A program made the translations under genes and the position numbers. 64,000 bases of DNA from GCA-2683135 sp964507445 (GTDB lineage Bacteria > Planctomycetota > GCA-002687715). The notes under the pieces are model-generated. The model did no database searches, was not told the DNA's origin, and saw only the letters and a program-made list of their open reading frames with translations. The stretch covers positions 124,001-188,000 of the forward strand of contig CAZDQF010000004.1 of the NCBI GenBank assembly GCA_964507445.1. The letters run 5' to 3'. Positions 1-8,718 of the stretch are shown here, piece by piece; position 1 is the first letter of the stretch; each line of letters starts with the position of its first letter.

Positions 1-660
1 TCCATCGACGGGGAGTTCGAGGTGGGCGGCCTGCGCGCGGACCGCGTCGATGTCGAGGTCTTCGCTCAAGGGTACGAATCGGCGAAGCAGCGAGACGTCA
101 CGCCCGACCCCAAGCCCCTCCGCTTCCAACTCTCTCCTCAGCCCTGGGAGTTGGGCGGCGACATCACGGGACGGGTGGTGGACGCGTTCACCAAGCAGAC
201 CATCCCGGATGTGAAGCTGTCCCGCTTCGATCCAGATCGAGTGCTGCTGCTGGACGGCGGCTTCGTCATCCAGAACCTCCGCACCGGCCCCACCACCGTG
301 GAGTTGACGGCTCCGGGCTACCAGCGGCATGTCTCCCAGGATGTGGTCGTGCGCTCCGGGCAGTCCACCGACCTGGGCACCATCGCCATGGTGCGAGCGG
401 GGAAGCTCCAGGTGAAGATCCTGGACAAGAAATCGAAGCCGTTCACCGGCGGGGCCACGGTGGTGGCGGTGGAGCTGCTCGGCCAGGAAAACCCGGCCTG
501 GGCCCTACGGGGCAAGCGGCAGGGCGCGGAGTGGCACTTCGACGAGCTACGGCCCGGCGCCTACCGCATCGTCGCCAACGTCAAGGGCCGCAAGCCGGCC
601 CGCGCCAAGGTCGTCATGGAAAAGCCGGTCCAGCGCGTGACCCTGAAGCTACGGGACTGA
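1..660 (+). CDS. Carboxypeptidase-regulatory-like (beta-sandwich) protein, 3' end only
   Basis: The frame is open from the first base and ends at the TGA at 658-660, so the true start lies outside the window. About 219 residues are visible. They read as repeated small beta-sandwich modules, with phrases such as GGDITGRVVDAFTKQTIPDV and GPTTVELTAPGYQ that are typical of carboxypeptidase-regulatory-like or PEGA-type domains of large surface or secreted proteins. No catalytic residues, membrane segment or anchor are visible in this part. The downstream PilZ gene is convergent. The specific role is unknown; the fold assignment is by pattern only. Confidence 0.6.
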   Translation, partial: SIDGEFEVGGLRADRVDVEVFAQGYESAKQRDVTPDPKPLRFQLSPQPWELGGDITGRVVDAFTKQTIPDVKLSRFDPDRVLLLDGGFVIQNLRTGPTTVELTAPGYQRHVSQDVVVRSGQSTDLGTIAMVRAGKLQVKILDKKSKPFTGGATVVAVELLGQENPAWALRGKRQGAEWHFDELRPGAYRIVANVKGRKPARAKVVMEKPVQRVTLKLRD

Positions 661-674
661 CCGAGGCGCCTCCC

Positions 675-1049
675 TCAGCCGTAGACCAGCTGCTCGAGCC
701 GTTGACGCACATCTTCGTCAATCCACCCGGAGGCGAAGCGCAACGCCACGTCATAACGCCCATCAGCACGGGCGTCGGCGCGGACCACCTCGCCGATGAT
801 CGACAGGGCGCCCTCCAACTCCGCCGCATGGATGACCGCGTCCACCACGGAACCGAGGGCCGGGGAGGTGTCCGCCACGAGGCACACCCCGCCCACGGAC
901 AGGTCCGTGGAGAACCCGACCAGGGATTCCACATCCTCCTCCTGAGGAGCCCCGTCAGGGCCCTTGGCCCAGGGATTCAACTCAACCCGGAAGTTGTCTC
1001 GGAGACGAAGATATCGGCGACGCTCGTCGCCTTTGGATGGCTCATCCAT
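675..1049 (-). CDS. PilZ-domain protein (putative c-di-GMP receptor)
   Basis: A 124-residue, single-domain cytosolic protein. The N-terminal RRRYLRLR stretch matches the PilZ RxxxR c-di-GMP-binding motif, and TDLSVGGVCL matches the second motif (D/N-x-S-x-x-G), so ligand binding is plausible. I chose the ATG at 1049, which has an AAGG-type ribosome-binding site. The GTG at 1064 is also in frame but has none. The gene is divergent from pilT, with about 110 bp between them, and PilZ proteins commonly link c-di-GMP to type IV pili or surface behaviour. A role in pilus control is inference from the neighbourhood. Confidence 0.82.
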   Translation of the reverse strand: MDEPSKGDERRRYLRLRDNFRVELNPWAKGPDGAPQEEDVESLVGFSTDLSVGGVCLVADTSPALGSVVDAVIHAAELEGALSIIGEVVRADARADGRYDVALRFASGWIDEDVRQRLEQLVYG

Positions 1050-1160
1050 ACCTGACCTTGTCACGCAACAGGTGCACTCTCAAGGGAACCCGCTGGCAGG
1101 CCCGATGGATGAAACGCGGGGTGGTCCGCAACAAAGACGTAAAGCGCGAGACGAATCCCT

Positions 1161-2255
1161 ATGGCTGCCATCGACGACATCTTCCGGATCATCCAGGAGC
1201 AGGGGGCCAGCGACCTCCACATGGCCTCCGGCTACCCCCCCATGGTCCGCCTCAACAGCGAGCTGGTCCCCGTGGACTACGACCAGTTGACGCCGGAGTT
1301 GAACCGCAAGCTCCTCTATGAGCTGATGACCCCGGAGCAGGTGAGTCAGTACGAGAAGAACAAGGAGATCGACTTCAGCTACGAGGTCCCGGGCGTGACC
1401 CGGCTCCGCTGCAACATCTTCGAACAACGGTCGGGCATCGCCGCGGTGTTCCGACTCATCCCCACCACCATCCTCTCTGCGGAACAGCTCGACCTGCCCG
1501 AACAGATCATGCGCTTCTGCGACCTGCACCGAGGCCTGGTCGTGGTCACCGGGGCCACCGGGTCCGGCAAGTCCACGACCCTGGCGGCCATGGTCAATCA
1601 CATCAACGAGACCCGGGCCTGCCACATCCTGACCGTCGAAGACCCCATCGAATTCGTCCACGGCAGCAAGAAGTCCCTCATCAATCAGCGAGAGGTGGGG
1701 GGCAACACCCTGAGCTTCGCCAACGCGCTGAAGTCGGCGCTGCGCGAGGACCCGGACATCATCCTGGTCGGCGAGATGCGCGACCTGGAGACGATCCAGC
1801 TGGCCATCACCGCGGCGGAGACCGGTCACCTGGTGTTCGGGACCCTCCACACCAACAGCGCTCCGGCGACGGTGGACCGCATCGTCGATGTGTTCCCGAC
1901 CAACCAGCAGCAGCAGATCCGGGTGATGCTCTCCGAGTCCCTGAAGGGCGTGATCGCCCAGCGGCTGCTGCCACGAAAGGACGGGAGCGGGCGCGTCGCC
2001 GCCTTCGAGGTGCTCACCGGCACCACGGCGGTCTCCAACCTGATCCGAGAAGGGAAGACCTTCCAGTTGGAGTCGCTCATGCAGACCGGGCGGCGTGACG
2101 GCATGATGCAACTGGACCAGTCCCTGGAAGACCTGGTCAACCGTGGCCTGCTGTCCAACGCGGAGGCCGCCAGCCACGCCTCGAGCCCCGCGGCGTTCGT
2201 CCGCGGTGGGGTGAGCCCCGCCGCCTCGGGCACGCCGGAGATGGCACGCACATAG
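1161..2255 (+). CDS. pilT: Type IV pilus retraction ATPase PilT
   Basis: A 364-residue hexameric motor ATPase of the PilT/GspE secretion superfamily that depolymerises type IV pili at the inner membrane. The Walker A GATGSGKST is at about residues 131-139, an Asp-box follows (TVEDPIEF), the Walker B ends in LVGEMRD with the catalytic Glu near 205, and the His-box is GTLHTNSA. The PilT-specific C-terminal stretch is present as AVSNLIREGKTFQLESLMQT, so this is a retraction ATPase rather than PilB. Length is normal for the family. The tail after about residue 335 is low complexity. A DUF4388 PilT paralogue follows 21 bp downstream, probably in the same transcript. Confidence 0.95.
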   Translation: MAAIDDIFRIIQEQGASDLHMASGYPPMVRLNSELVPVDYDQLTPELNRKLLYELMTPEQVSQYEKNKEIDFSYEVPGVTRLRCNIFEQRSGIAAVFRLIPTTILSAEQLDLPEQIMRFCDLHRGLVVVTGATGSGKSTTLAAMVNHINETRACHILTVEDPIEFVHGSKKSLINQREVGGNTLSFANALKSALREDPDIILVGEMRDLETIQLAITAAETGHLVFGTLHTNSAPATVDRIVDVFPTNQQQQIRVMLSESLKGVIAQRLLPRKDGSGRVAAFEVLTGTTAVSNLIREGKTFQLESLMQTGRRDGMMQLDQSLEDLVNRGLLSNAEAASHASSPAAFVRGGVSPAASGTPEMART

Positions 2256-2276
2256 CACACACGAGAGGAGCAGCTC

Positions 2277-3677
2277 ATGCTGGATGACGCGACGAGGTCC
2301 GTAAGCGGAGACCTGCGTGCCTTCAACATCTTCGACGTCACCCAGTCCCTCATGAGCGGCCGCAAGACGGCCAGGGTCACGGTCCAGTCATCCAATCGGA
2401 AGGGCTACGTCTATTTCCGGGACGGCCAGATCGTGGCCGCCGTCGATGACAGCCTCAGCAAGGGACAGTCCGCGGTCATGGACATCTTCTCCTGGTCCGG
2501 CGGTTCGTTCACCATCGACTTCGACGTCCCGTCCGAGACCGTCAACATAGACGTCCCGACGGACCACCTCCTGCTGGAGGTGGCACGGGGCATGGATGAG
2601 CTCCGCCGCGATCGCGACCTGTCCCCGGAAGACGACGTCGACGGCGATGCCACGAAGGGCGAGCTCAAGCAACGGGTAGGAGAGGAGCTCCGCGACCGGC
2701 TCAACCGGGTGTTCAAGCGGGTCGCCGACGAAGCGGAACCGGCGCGTGCCCGCTACACGTTCAACGCCTTCGACGGGCTGCTCCAGGCCCTCAACGACCT
2801 CCAGGGCACGGTCCTGTTCCTCCGCCCGGGTCAACGCCCTCGCATCAAATCCCGCGGCGGGCTCTCGTCGCTGAACGGCGAACTCGTAACGACCGAGGAG
2901 ATCCAGGGGTTCCTGCAGCCGCTCCTCTCCGAGACGGAGCAGCGGCAGCTGCGGGAGACCAAGGAGGTGGAGACGTTCTTCCACTCCGAGACCGTAGGGT
3001 CCTTCAAGGTCAACGTGCTCAATGAACACGGCAGGGAGCTGCTGACCTTCGCTCCTACGGGCAAGCTCGTCTCCAGGTTGGAGGCCCTGTGTCCCGACCC
3101 GGAGCAGGCAGCCGGGTTGGCCGCCACGAACTCCGGACTCATCGTGGTAGGAGGGCCCCTGGGTAGCGGCAAGGCTCCCCTGGTGAGCGCCGTCATCGCC
3201 CATCACATGGAGTCTCGCGGCGCCTTCGCGATCCAGTTCTCGGATCGGAATCGGCACACTTACGACCAGGAACCGGGGTTCTGCATTCATCGGTCCCTGC
3301 CGGCTCCAGGGGATCTCCGTAGCGCCCTCAGATCAGCTCTGGAGCAGGGTCCGGAGGTGGTCGGCATCGTCGGCGCCAACGACCCGGACGCCTTCGCGCT
3401 GGCTCTCAGCGCCGCCGGAGAGGGCCGCCTGGTCCTCTTCACCCTGGACAGCCACACGCCCCGAGACACCGTCCGTCGCATGATGCTCCTGGCCACACCC
3501 CAGGGAGGGGACTCCCTCGCTCCCCTGCTCGCCGAGCGCCTTCGTCATGTGGTGGACTGCCAGGCCGCGACGGTCCTCTCATCCATCGCCGTCGACGATG
3601 AGGAACGAACCCTGTTGCGTCGCGCCGACGTCGCCGGTCTGGCGTCACGGCGGACGACCCCTGCGCCGTGTCTCTGA
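2277..3677 (+). CDS. DUF4388 domain fused to a degenerate PilT-like ATPase domain
   Basis: A 466-residue protein. Residues 1-110 form a DUF4388 (PATAN-like) domain (GDLRAFNIFDVTQSLMSGRK ... GYVYFRDGQIVAA). Residues from about 160 onward follow the PilT fold. All three catalytic elements are damaged. The P-loop reads GGPLGSGKAP (about 292-301), with Ala in place of the Mg-binding Ser/Thr. The Walker B region reads VVGIVGANDP where PilT has ILVGEMRD, so the catalytic Glu is absent. The His-box position reads LFTLDS instead of GTLHT. ATP hydrolysis is therefore unlikely, although nucleotide binding cannot be excluded. It has a good RBS (GAGAGGAG) and follows pilT. A regulatory or scaffolding partner of PilT is the simplest inference. 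Confidence 0.8.
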   Translation: MLDDATRSVSGDLRAFNIFDVTQSLMSGRKTARVTVQSSNRKGYVYFRDGQIVAAVDDSLSKGQSAVMDIFSWSGGSFTIDFDVPSETVNIDVPTDHLLLEVARGMDELRRDRDLSPEDDVDGDATKGELKQRVGEELRDRLNRVFKRVADEAEPARARYTFNAFDGLLQALNDLQGTVLFLRPGQRPRIKSRGGLSSLNGELVTTEEIQGFLQPLLSETEQRQLRETKEVETFFHSETVGSFKVNVLNEHGRELLTFAPTGKLVSRLEALCPDPEQAAGLAATNSGLIVVGGPLGSGKAPLVSAVIAHHMESRGAFAIQFSDRNRHTYDQEPGFCIHRSLPAPGDLRSALRSALEQGPEVVGIVGANDPDAFALALSAAGEGRLVLFTLDSHTPRDTVRRMMLLATPQGGDSLAPLLAERLRHVVDCQAATVLSSIAVDDEERTLLRRADVAGLASRRTTPAPCL

Positions 3678-3755
3678 ACATCATCCGGTTTCCAACGAAG
3701 AACCAGATGCTGTGTTCCGTTGCATGAGAACACCGCAAATGATGTGTGGTGTGCG

Positions 3756-3784
3756 TTGACCGCGCCCTGATACGCAAGTATCCT
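3756..3784 (+). promoter_or_regulatory. Sigma70-type promoter for the SbcD/SbcC-like operon
   Basis: TTGACC (3756-3761) and TATCCT (3779-3784) are separated by exactly 17 bp. The -10 box ends about 100 bp upstream of the ATG at 3883. This is the only consensus-like pair in the 205-bp gap between the DUF4388 gene and the phosphoesterase-like gene. Confidence 0.5.
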
Positions 3785-3882
3785 GACGGTCATAGCTTGG
3801 GGCGGGCTAAGGATGCAGCATCACCGACGACCGTCCCCACCAGACCCGGGAAAGTCTGACGGAAGAAGAGAGGGCACTTGGT

Positions 3883-5259
3883 ATGGCGGTGAGATTTCTC
3901 CACCTATCCGACCTGCACTTGGGGAGTCGGCATGAACACCTCGGCGACGAGGCCGAGACTCGCAGGCGCGAGGTCATGGAAGCGTTTCGGCAGGCAGTCA
4001 ACGTCGCCCTGGACCCACCCCAGGCCATCGACGCCGTGCTGATCTGCGGCAACCTCTTCGACAGCCACAATCCGGACCCGGAGACCCTGAGCTTCGCCCG
4101 GGGGCTGCTCGGGAGGTTGGTGGCGGAGCGAAAGCCCGTGATCCTCATCCCCGGCTACCGAGACGCCTGCGGATACCGGGACTCCACGTACCGCACCGAA
4201 CGGTGGCCCGGCGTCGACGTGATCTCCACGACCAACCCGGACAACCCGGTGACGTACACCATCCGAGGCCAGGACGTGCACTTCCACGGCTCCGCCATGC
4301 AGGTGGGGACGGGCGGCGAGGCGTTCGCCGGGTTCGAGAAGGCCGTGCACGAAGAACACGACATGGCGCCTCTGGACTCCGGAGATCTCAGCCTGGAAGA
4401 GCCTCAGGACCTGGTGATCGGGAGCGAGGGGCCGCCTCAATTGATGGCCGCCCACATCGCAGACCCGGGCATCCACGTGGGTCTGATCTGCGCCGGGTTG
4501 CCCGATCACCCGGAGCGCGACCTCCGCTCCGCCGTGCCCGCTCTGGACCCGAGGTCGCTGGCCGGGTCCGAGATGGACTACGTGGCCCTGGGTGGCTACC
4601 ACGGTTTCGCCACCTATGAACTGGAAGGCACCACGGCGGCCTACCCAGGGACTCCCGTGGGACGTCGGTTCCAGACCGGTGACGCCGGCAGCAAGTCGCT
4701 TCTGGTGGTGGACGTGGACCGAGGGGACGTGCAGTTCTCGCGCGTACCCGTCTCCGGCGCTCGCCTGGAGGACTGGACCATCGACCTGGAGAAGGAGAGC
4801 ATCACCGACCCGGACGCGCTCACGAGCGCCCTGCTGGCACGGTCGGCTCCGGATGTGATCGCTCAGGTCACCCTTGTCGGCCGCCTGGAGTTCCACTGCG
4901 ACCTCGACGACGTCGCCGCCAAGGTCAGCCCTCGATTCCGGTATCTGGAGCTCCTCGATCGGACAGACCTCCTGGGCAGCTCGCTCCTCAGAAGGGTGCA
5001 GGGGGAGCACACCATCCGCGGCTTCTTCGTTCGACGCATGATCGAGAAGATCACCGACCTGGAAGAGCGTGCTCGCTCTGCAGATCCTGACGCCGCCGTG
5101 CACCGGGACATCGCAGTGGCCCGGCGGGCGCTGAAGATCGGGCTCGAGCAGTTCCTCGACGAAGAACCGGCCAAGGACGTGCTCGGAACTTCCGCGGAAG
5201 AGATGCCACAAGACCGGTCCCCGCAAGCCGCGGAGCGATCCATGGAAGGGGAAGCCTGA
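3883..5259 (+). CDS. SbcD/YhaO-like calcineurin-type phosphoesterase with degenerate active site
   Basis: A 458-residue protein with the SbcD/Mre11/YhaO layout, in which the nuclease subunit pairs with an SMC-like ATPase in DNA repair. Motif I is intact (SDLHLGS, D10 and H12). Motif II is GNLFD (56-60) where active enzymes have GDxxD. Motif III is GYRD (91-94) instead of GNHD. The terminal GHxH motif reads ALGGYHG (235-241), losing its first His. Several of the metal ligands are therefore gone, and two-metal nuclease activity looks doubtful. The stop overlaps the start of the SbcC-like gene by one base (TGATG), a sign of translational coupling. The family call is secure; loss of activity is an inference from motifs. 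Confidence 0.85.
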   Translation: MAVRFLHLSDLHLGSRHEHLGDEAETRRREVMEAFRQAVNVALDPPQAIDAVLICGNLFDSHNPDPETLSFARGLLGRLVAERKPVILIPGYRDACGYRDSTYRTERWPGVDVISTTNPDNPVTYTIRGQDVHFHGSAMQVGTGGEAFAGFEKAVHEEHDMAPLDSGDLSLEEPQDLVIGSEGPPQLMAAHIADPGIHVGLICAGLPDHPERDLRSAVPALDPRSLAGSEMDYVALGGYHGFATYELEGTTAAYPGTPVGRRFQTGDAGSKSLLVVDVDRGDVQFSRVPVSGARLEDWTIDLEKESITDPDALTSALLARSAPDVIAQVTLVGRLEFHCDLDDVAAKVSPRFRYLELLDRTDLLGSSLLRRVQGEHTIRGFFVRRMIEKITDLEERARSADPDAAVHRDIAVARRALKIGLEQFLDEEPAKDVLGTSAEEMPQDRSPQAAERSMEGEA

Positions 5260-7439
5260 TGAAGTTGCTACGTGTACGGCTCCACGGATTCGGAGCCTTC
5301 AATGACGGGCTCGACGTGACCTTCGCCCCCGACCAGCTGAACCTGATCGTGGGCCGGAACGAGGCCGGCAAGTCCACGGTCATGAACTCCATCTTCGGCG
5401 TCCTGTTCGGGTTCCGGGACCTCAACATGGCCCGCAAGTACGAGCCCTGGGACGAGCATGACGCCTACGCGGGCGAGCTGGAGCTCCAGACCGAGGACGG
5501 CAGGAAGCTGGTCGTCCACCGGGACTTCAACTCGAACCAGTGCCGGGTGGTGGCCATCGACCAGGGCGATCACGAGCAGCAGCTCTTCGAAGGTCGAGCC
5601 GACCCTCGCGGGACCCAGGACGAGGACATGCGCTACTACGAGCTCCTCGCCGAACTGTTCGGGTTCAGCGACGAGACGGTCTTCCGCAGCACCGTGTTCT
5701 TCGGGCAACAGAGCCTCTCCACCGCGGTGTCGGACCAGATCCGCCGCATGCTGTCGGGCTCCACGTCGGTCGACTTCAAGGGCGCCCTGCATGACCTGCA
5801 CGCCCGTTATTCAGAGTTGACCACGGAGAACCCGTGGCGCAGCAAGGCACGGGGCCGCCCGCGGCTGATCGAACAGACCCAGTCCGCCCTGGAGGCCGAC
5901 CGGACTCAACTGGAGGACGCCCGACAAGCCCTGGACCGCAGCCTCGAATTGGAGTGCGAGGCCGCAGATCTGGAGTTGCGCATCGATCAGGGGACCGCAG
6001 AGTTGGACTCCGTTCGAAACTCCCTCGACGCGCACCGGCGGCTGATGGAGCTGCTCGGCCGCAACGAAGAAGCCAACCGCCGCTACGAGGACGCCCTCTC
6101 CCGCCGGGACAACTTCAAGCGTTACGCCGACCGGGCCCACGAAGTGGAAGAAGAGGTCGCCAGGCGCTACTCCCACCTGAAGAACATGCCGGAGGAGTTC
6201 CCGGAGCGGGTCCGCTGTTACGCCGAGGACCAGGAGGCCATGCAGGAGGAGTTGGACGAGTTGGCGCGGCTCCGCAAGTCCCTTGACGGTCTCCGCCCCA
6301 AGCCCAACACGAAGAACGGCGTCACCCTCGGAAGCGTCATCGGCGGCGCCACCGTGCTCGCCGGCGCCCTCACGCCCGTGGGCCCCGCGGTGGGCCTGAT
6401 CGCAGGGGCCGCCAGCGGCCTCCTCGGATTCAACATCGGCCGCAACATCGGCACCGGATTCAAGGAGGAGAAGGAGCGCCTGCAGCAACGGGTCCACGAG
6501 CTGCAGGCCTCGGTCAAGCAGCGGCGGAAGCGCTCTGAGGAGTTGCTCGCCGCCGCAGGACCTTCGTTGCTGGGACGTGACGCGGACACGGTCATCGCCG
6601 AGTTCCGCCAGTTCGTGCAGCTGCGCGGGGAGCAGAAGCGACTCACAGCGGCCATGAAGGCGCTCGGTGATCAGTCCTCCATGGAGGCGGCCTTCGACGA
6701 GGCCTCCCGGGAACGAGGAGCGGTGAACGCGGCTCTGGAAGAGCTCGCGGAGCGCCACCCATCCCTGGTGGACCTCACTGACCGCGCTCGCGTGGGCCAG
6801 GAAGTGGAGCGACTGCGTGAACGACTCGCCGGCTGCGAGTTGACCGTATCCCAGGACCGCGGCCGTCTCGAGACCAACCGGCTTGAGTTGGCGGGGCTGG
6901 GCAACCGGGTCAACCAGAACCTCTCCCACCTTGAGGAAGAGGTCATGGACAAGGAACGACAGCTCAACCGCCTCGACCTGGAGCGGGACGCGCTGAAGTC
7001 CGCCATCGACACCCTGGACCAGTGCGTGAAGGACTTCCAGGAAGGCGACGTGCTGCGTCTCTCCGAGGAGATGTCGGCGATCTTCACCAGGATCACCGAC
7101 GGCAAGTACACCCGCATCCACCTCGGGACCGGGCTCGAGCCAGTGGTCAGTCGCGGCGACTCGGTCCCGATCCTGCCGGAGAACCTCTCCCAGGGCGCCC
7201 GAGATCAGCTCTACTTCGCCATGCGCGTCGCCATGGCGCGTCACCTCTCGCGCAACATCAAGCTACCGCTGTTCCTGGATGACCCGTTCGTCAACTTCGA
7301 CGGCGAGCGCCTGGCGATCACCAAGGACGTCCTGGAGAACCTGGACGACCACCAGATCATCATGGTCACGTGCAACCGGGACTACGAACCGTGGACCGAG
7401 AGCGTGGTGGACCTGGACGAGGTTCGAAGCGCCGCCTGA
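5259..7439 (+). CDS. SbcC/YhaN-like SMC-type ATPase with a membrane hairpin
   Basis: A 726-residue ABC-type ATPase of the SbcC/Rad50/YhaN group. The N-terminal Walker A is VGRNEAGKST (K38), long coiled coils span about 190-350 and 400-620, the signature LSQGARDQ is near 643, and Walker B is LPLFLDDPFVNFD near 669. In place of the CxxC zinc hook there is a hydrophobic glycine-rich stretch at about 354-397 (GSVIGGATVLAGALTPVGPA and onward) that could form a two-pass membrane hairpin, as reported for YhaN-type proteins. It partners with the preceding phosphoesterase-like protein, to which it is translationally coupled. DNA repair or nucleoid work at the membrane is inferred. Confidence 0.85.
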   Translation: MKLLRVRLHGFGAFNDGLDVTFAPDQLNLIVGRNEAGKSTVMNSIFGVLFGFRDLNMARKYEPWDEHDAYAGELELQTEDGRKLVVHRDFNSNQCRVVAIDQGDHEQQLFEGRADPRGTQDEDMRYYELLAELFGFSDETVFRSTVFFGQQSLSTAVSDQIRRMLSGSTSVDFKGALHDLHARYSELTTENPWRSKARGRPRLIEQTQSALEADRTQLEDARQALDRSLELECEAADLELRIDQGTAELDSVRNSLDAHRRLMELLGRNEEANRRYEDALSRRDNFKRYADRAHEVEEEVARRYSHLKNMPEEFPERVRCYAEDQEAMQEELDELARLRKSLDGLRPKPNTKNGVTLGSVIGGATVLAGALTPVGPAVGLIAGAASGLLGFNIGRNIGTGFKEEKERLQQRVHELQASVKQRRKRSEELLAAAGPSLLGRDADTVIAEFRQFVQLRGEQKRLTAAMKALGDQSSMEAAFDEASRERGAVNAALEELAERHPSLVDLTDRARVGQEVERLRERLAGCELTVSQDRGRLETNRLELAGLGNRVNQNLSHLEEEVMDKERQLNRLDLERDALKSAIDTLDQCVKDFQEGDVLRLSEEMSAIFTRITDGKYTRIHLGTGLEPVVSRGDSVPILPENLSQGARDQLYFAMRVAMARHLSRNIKLPLFLDDPFVNFDGERLAITKDVLENLDDHQIIMVTCNRDYEPWTESVVDLDEVRSAA

Positions 7440-7746
7440 CCTGGGCTCCGCGCCGGGCCAAAAAAGAAAGAGGCCAGACCGTGGCAAGCGCATGCGCGCC
7501 TCGGTTTGGCCTCTCTCATGGTCACCTGACTCCCCTGCCATACGGGGGCTGAACACCGCGTTCGTTCCCCAAAGTCAGATAGCCCAAACTTGCCGCCCTC
7601 GTAAGAGAGCGTGTTCGTTTCATCTGTATTGGCAGCCCACGCCACCAGAACGGCGCAGAAAGTGGGAAAGAACGCGGCGCCGAGACATGGAGGCCCAGCC
7701 GCGATGCTCACAAGTGCCTGGCAACGGATAACTTGAAACGACGGGC
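7440..7746. other. 307-bp intergenic region between convergent genes
   Basis: No coding region is supported here. The stretch at about 7560-7660 is visibly less GC-rich than the surrounding genes. The region contains the strong hairpin at 7469-7514, which looks like a minus-strand terminator. The roughly 230 bp between that hairpin and the stop of the TPR gene at 7747 are long for a simple 3' UTR. I could not match the segment to tmRNA, SRP RNA, RNase P RNA or a tRNA. Confidence 0.5.
7460..7514 (-). terminator. Rho-independent terminator, minus strand
   Basis: AGAGGCCAGACC (7469-7480) pairs with GGTTTGGCCTCT (7503-7514), giving a 12-bp stem with one G-U pair. The perfect palindrome GCGCATGCGC (7488-7497) sits inside the loop. 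Read on the minus strand, the hairpin is followed directly by TTCTTTTTT. On the plus strand no T-run follows. It would end transcription coming from the sigma/TPR operon. Confidence 0.75.
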
Positions 7747-8673
7747 CTACAGGGGGAATTCCTGGGACAAGGGGGCGGCGGAGTAGGCCTCGATCACCGG
7801 GACGTTGGCCGGCGCCTTGATGTCCTTGCGGAATCGGCCCCAGTCCGACCCTTTGAAGCGCTGAAGCAACTCCCGGCAGGCGCTCTCGTCGCCCTCGGAG
7901 CCGCGCAGGAGGCGCACGTACAACTCGGCGAACTGACCGAAGTAGGGGTCCTTGCCGTCCTCCTCCGCGAGCACCACGGACGAACGGGCCGCGCGCACGG
8001 CCCGATCCAGGTCGCCGCGATGCTTGAAGATATAGGCCAGGGTGCAATGGGCGAAGGACCGCACCTCCGTGATCCCCTCCGACAAGGACAGCACCTTGAG
8101 GAACGCCGCCTCCGCCTCGTCGAGTCGCTCACGCCCGTAGTGGAGGGCGCCGATCCAGTTCCAGGCCTCTGCCTCGTAGCGGCTCTCCATTCGGGTCACA
8201 CAGGTGAAGAGATCGAGGGCCAACTCCCCACGCAGCAGCTCCCCCTCCTTCGCGTCCGCCAGCAGCTCCCTCAGGCGCCCCAGGTCCAGATCACCCACGT
8301 GAGCGGTCCCCGTATAGTCCTCGGCGTCGTCGATCATCTCATGACCTGACTCCACGTTGTCCTCCGCAGAGCCGCCGCCGTCACGAGTGATGGTGATGAT
8401 CGCCGTCTCCGGTTCATCAGCGCCCGGGGGCAGGTCGCGGATGATGGCCCGGGCCAGATTCAGGAGGGAGTAAGCCAGCTCGTCGATGGTCTCCTTGAGA
8501 TAGGACGACTCCGGGAGCTCGACGGTGCGGAAGAAGGCGGAGAGCCGCTGATAGCAGACCGCGCAAGTCGCTGCGTGAGAGCCCATCTGGCGCAGGTCAA
8601 CCCCTGCACCGTGGCCCTCATCAAGCCAGCGCTCCATGTAGCGCGAAACGTACTCGCAACCACCTTGGGTCAC
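7747..8673 (-). CDS. Putative zinc-finger (anti-sigma-like) protein with TPR repeats
   Basis: A 308-residue protein without a membrane segment. Near the N-terminus, GSHAATCAVC gives the HxxxCxxC signature of zf-HC2/ZAS anti-sigma domains. The C-terminal half (from about residue 150) is helical and alanine-rich with tetratricopeptide-like pairs (AEAWNWIGALHYGRERLDEA and AYIFKHRGDLDRAVRAARSS). The start is GTG, with GGAG seven bases upstream. It lies 45 bp downstream of a sigma-factor-like gene, so a sigma/anti-sigma pair is likely. Such soluble ZAS-TPR proteins could sense cytoplasmic signals; the signal is unknown. Confidence 0.6.
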   Translation of the reverse strand: MTQGGCEYVSRYMERWLDEGHGAGVDLRQMGSHAATCAVCYQRLSAFFRTVELPESSYLKETIDELAYSLLNLARAIIRDLPPGADEPETAIITITRDGGGSAEDNVESGHEMIDDAEDYTGTAHVGDLDLGRLRELLADAKEGELLRGELALDLFTCVTRMESRYEAEAWNWIGALHYGRERLDEAEAAFLKVLSLSEGITEVRSFAHCTLAYIFKHRGDLDRAVRAARSSVVLAEEDGKDPYFGQFAELYVRLLRGSEGDESACRELLQRFKGSDWGRFRKDIKAPANVPVIEAYSAAPLSQEFPL

Positions 8674-8718
8674 GACCGCACTCTCCTTCGACCACGTCCG
8701 TGCTCAGTCCGACGCGGG

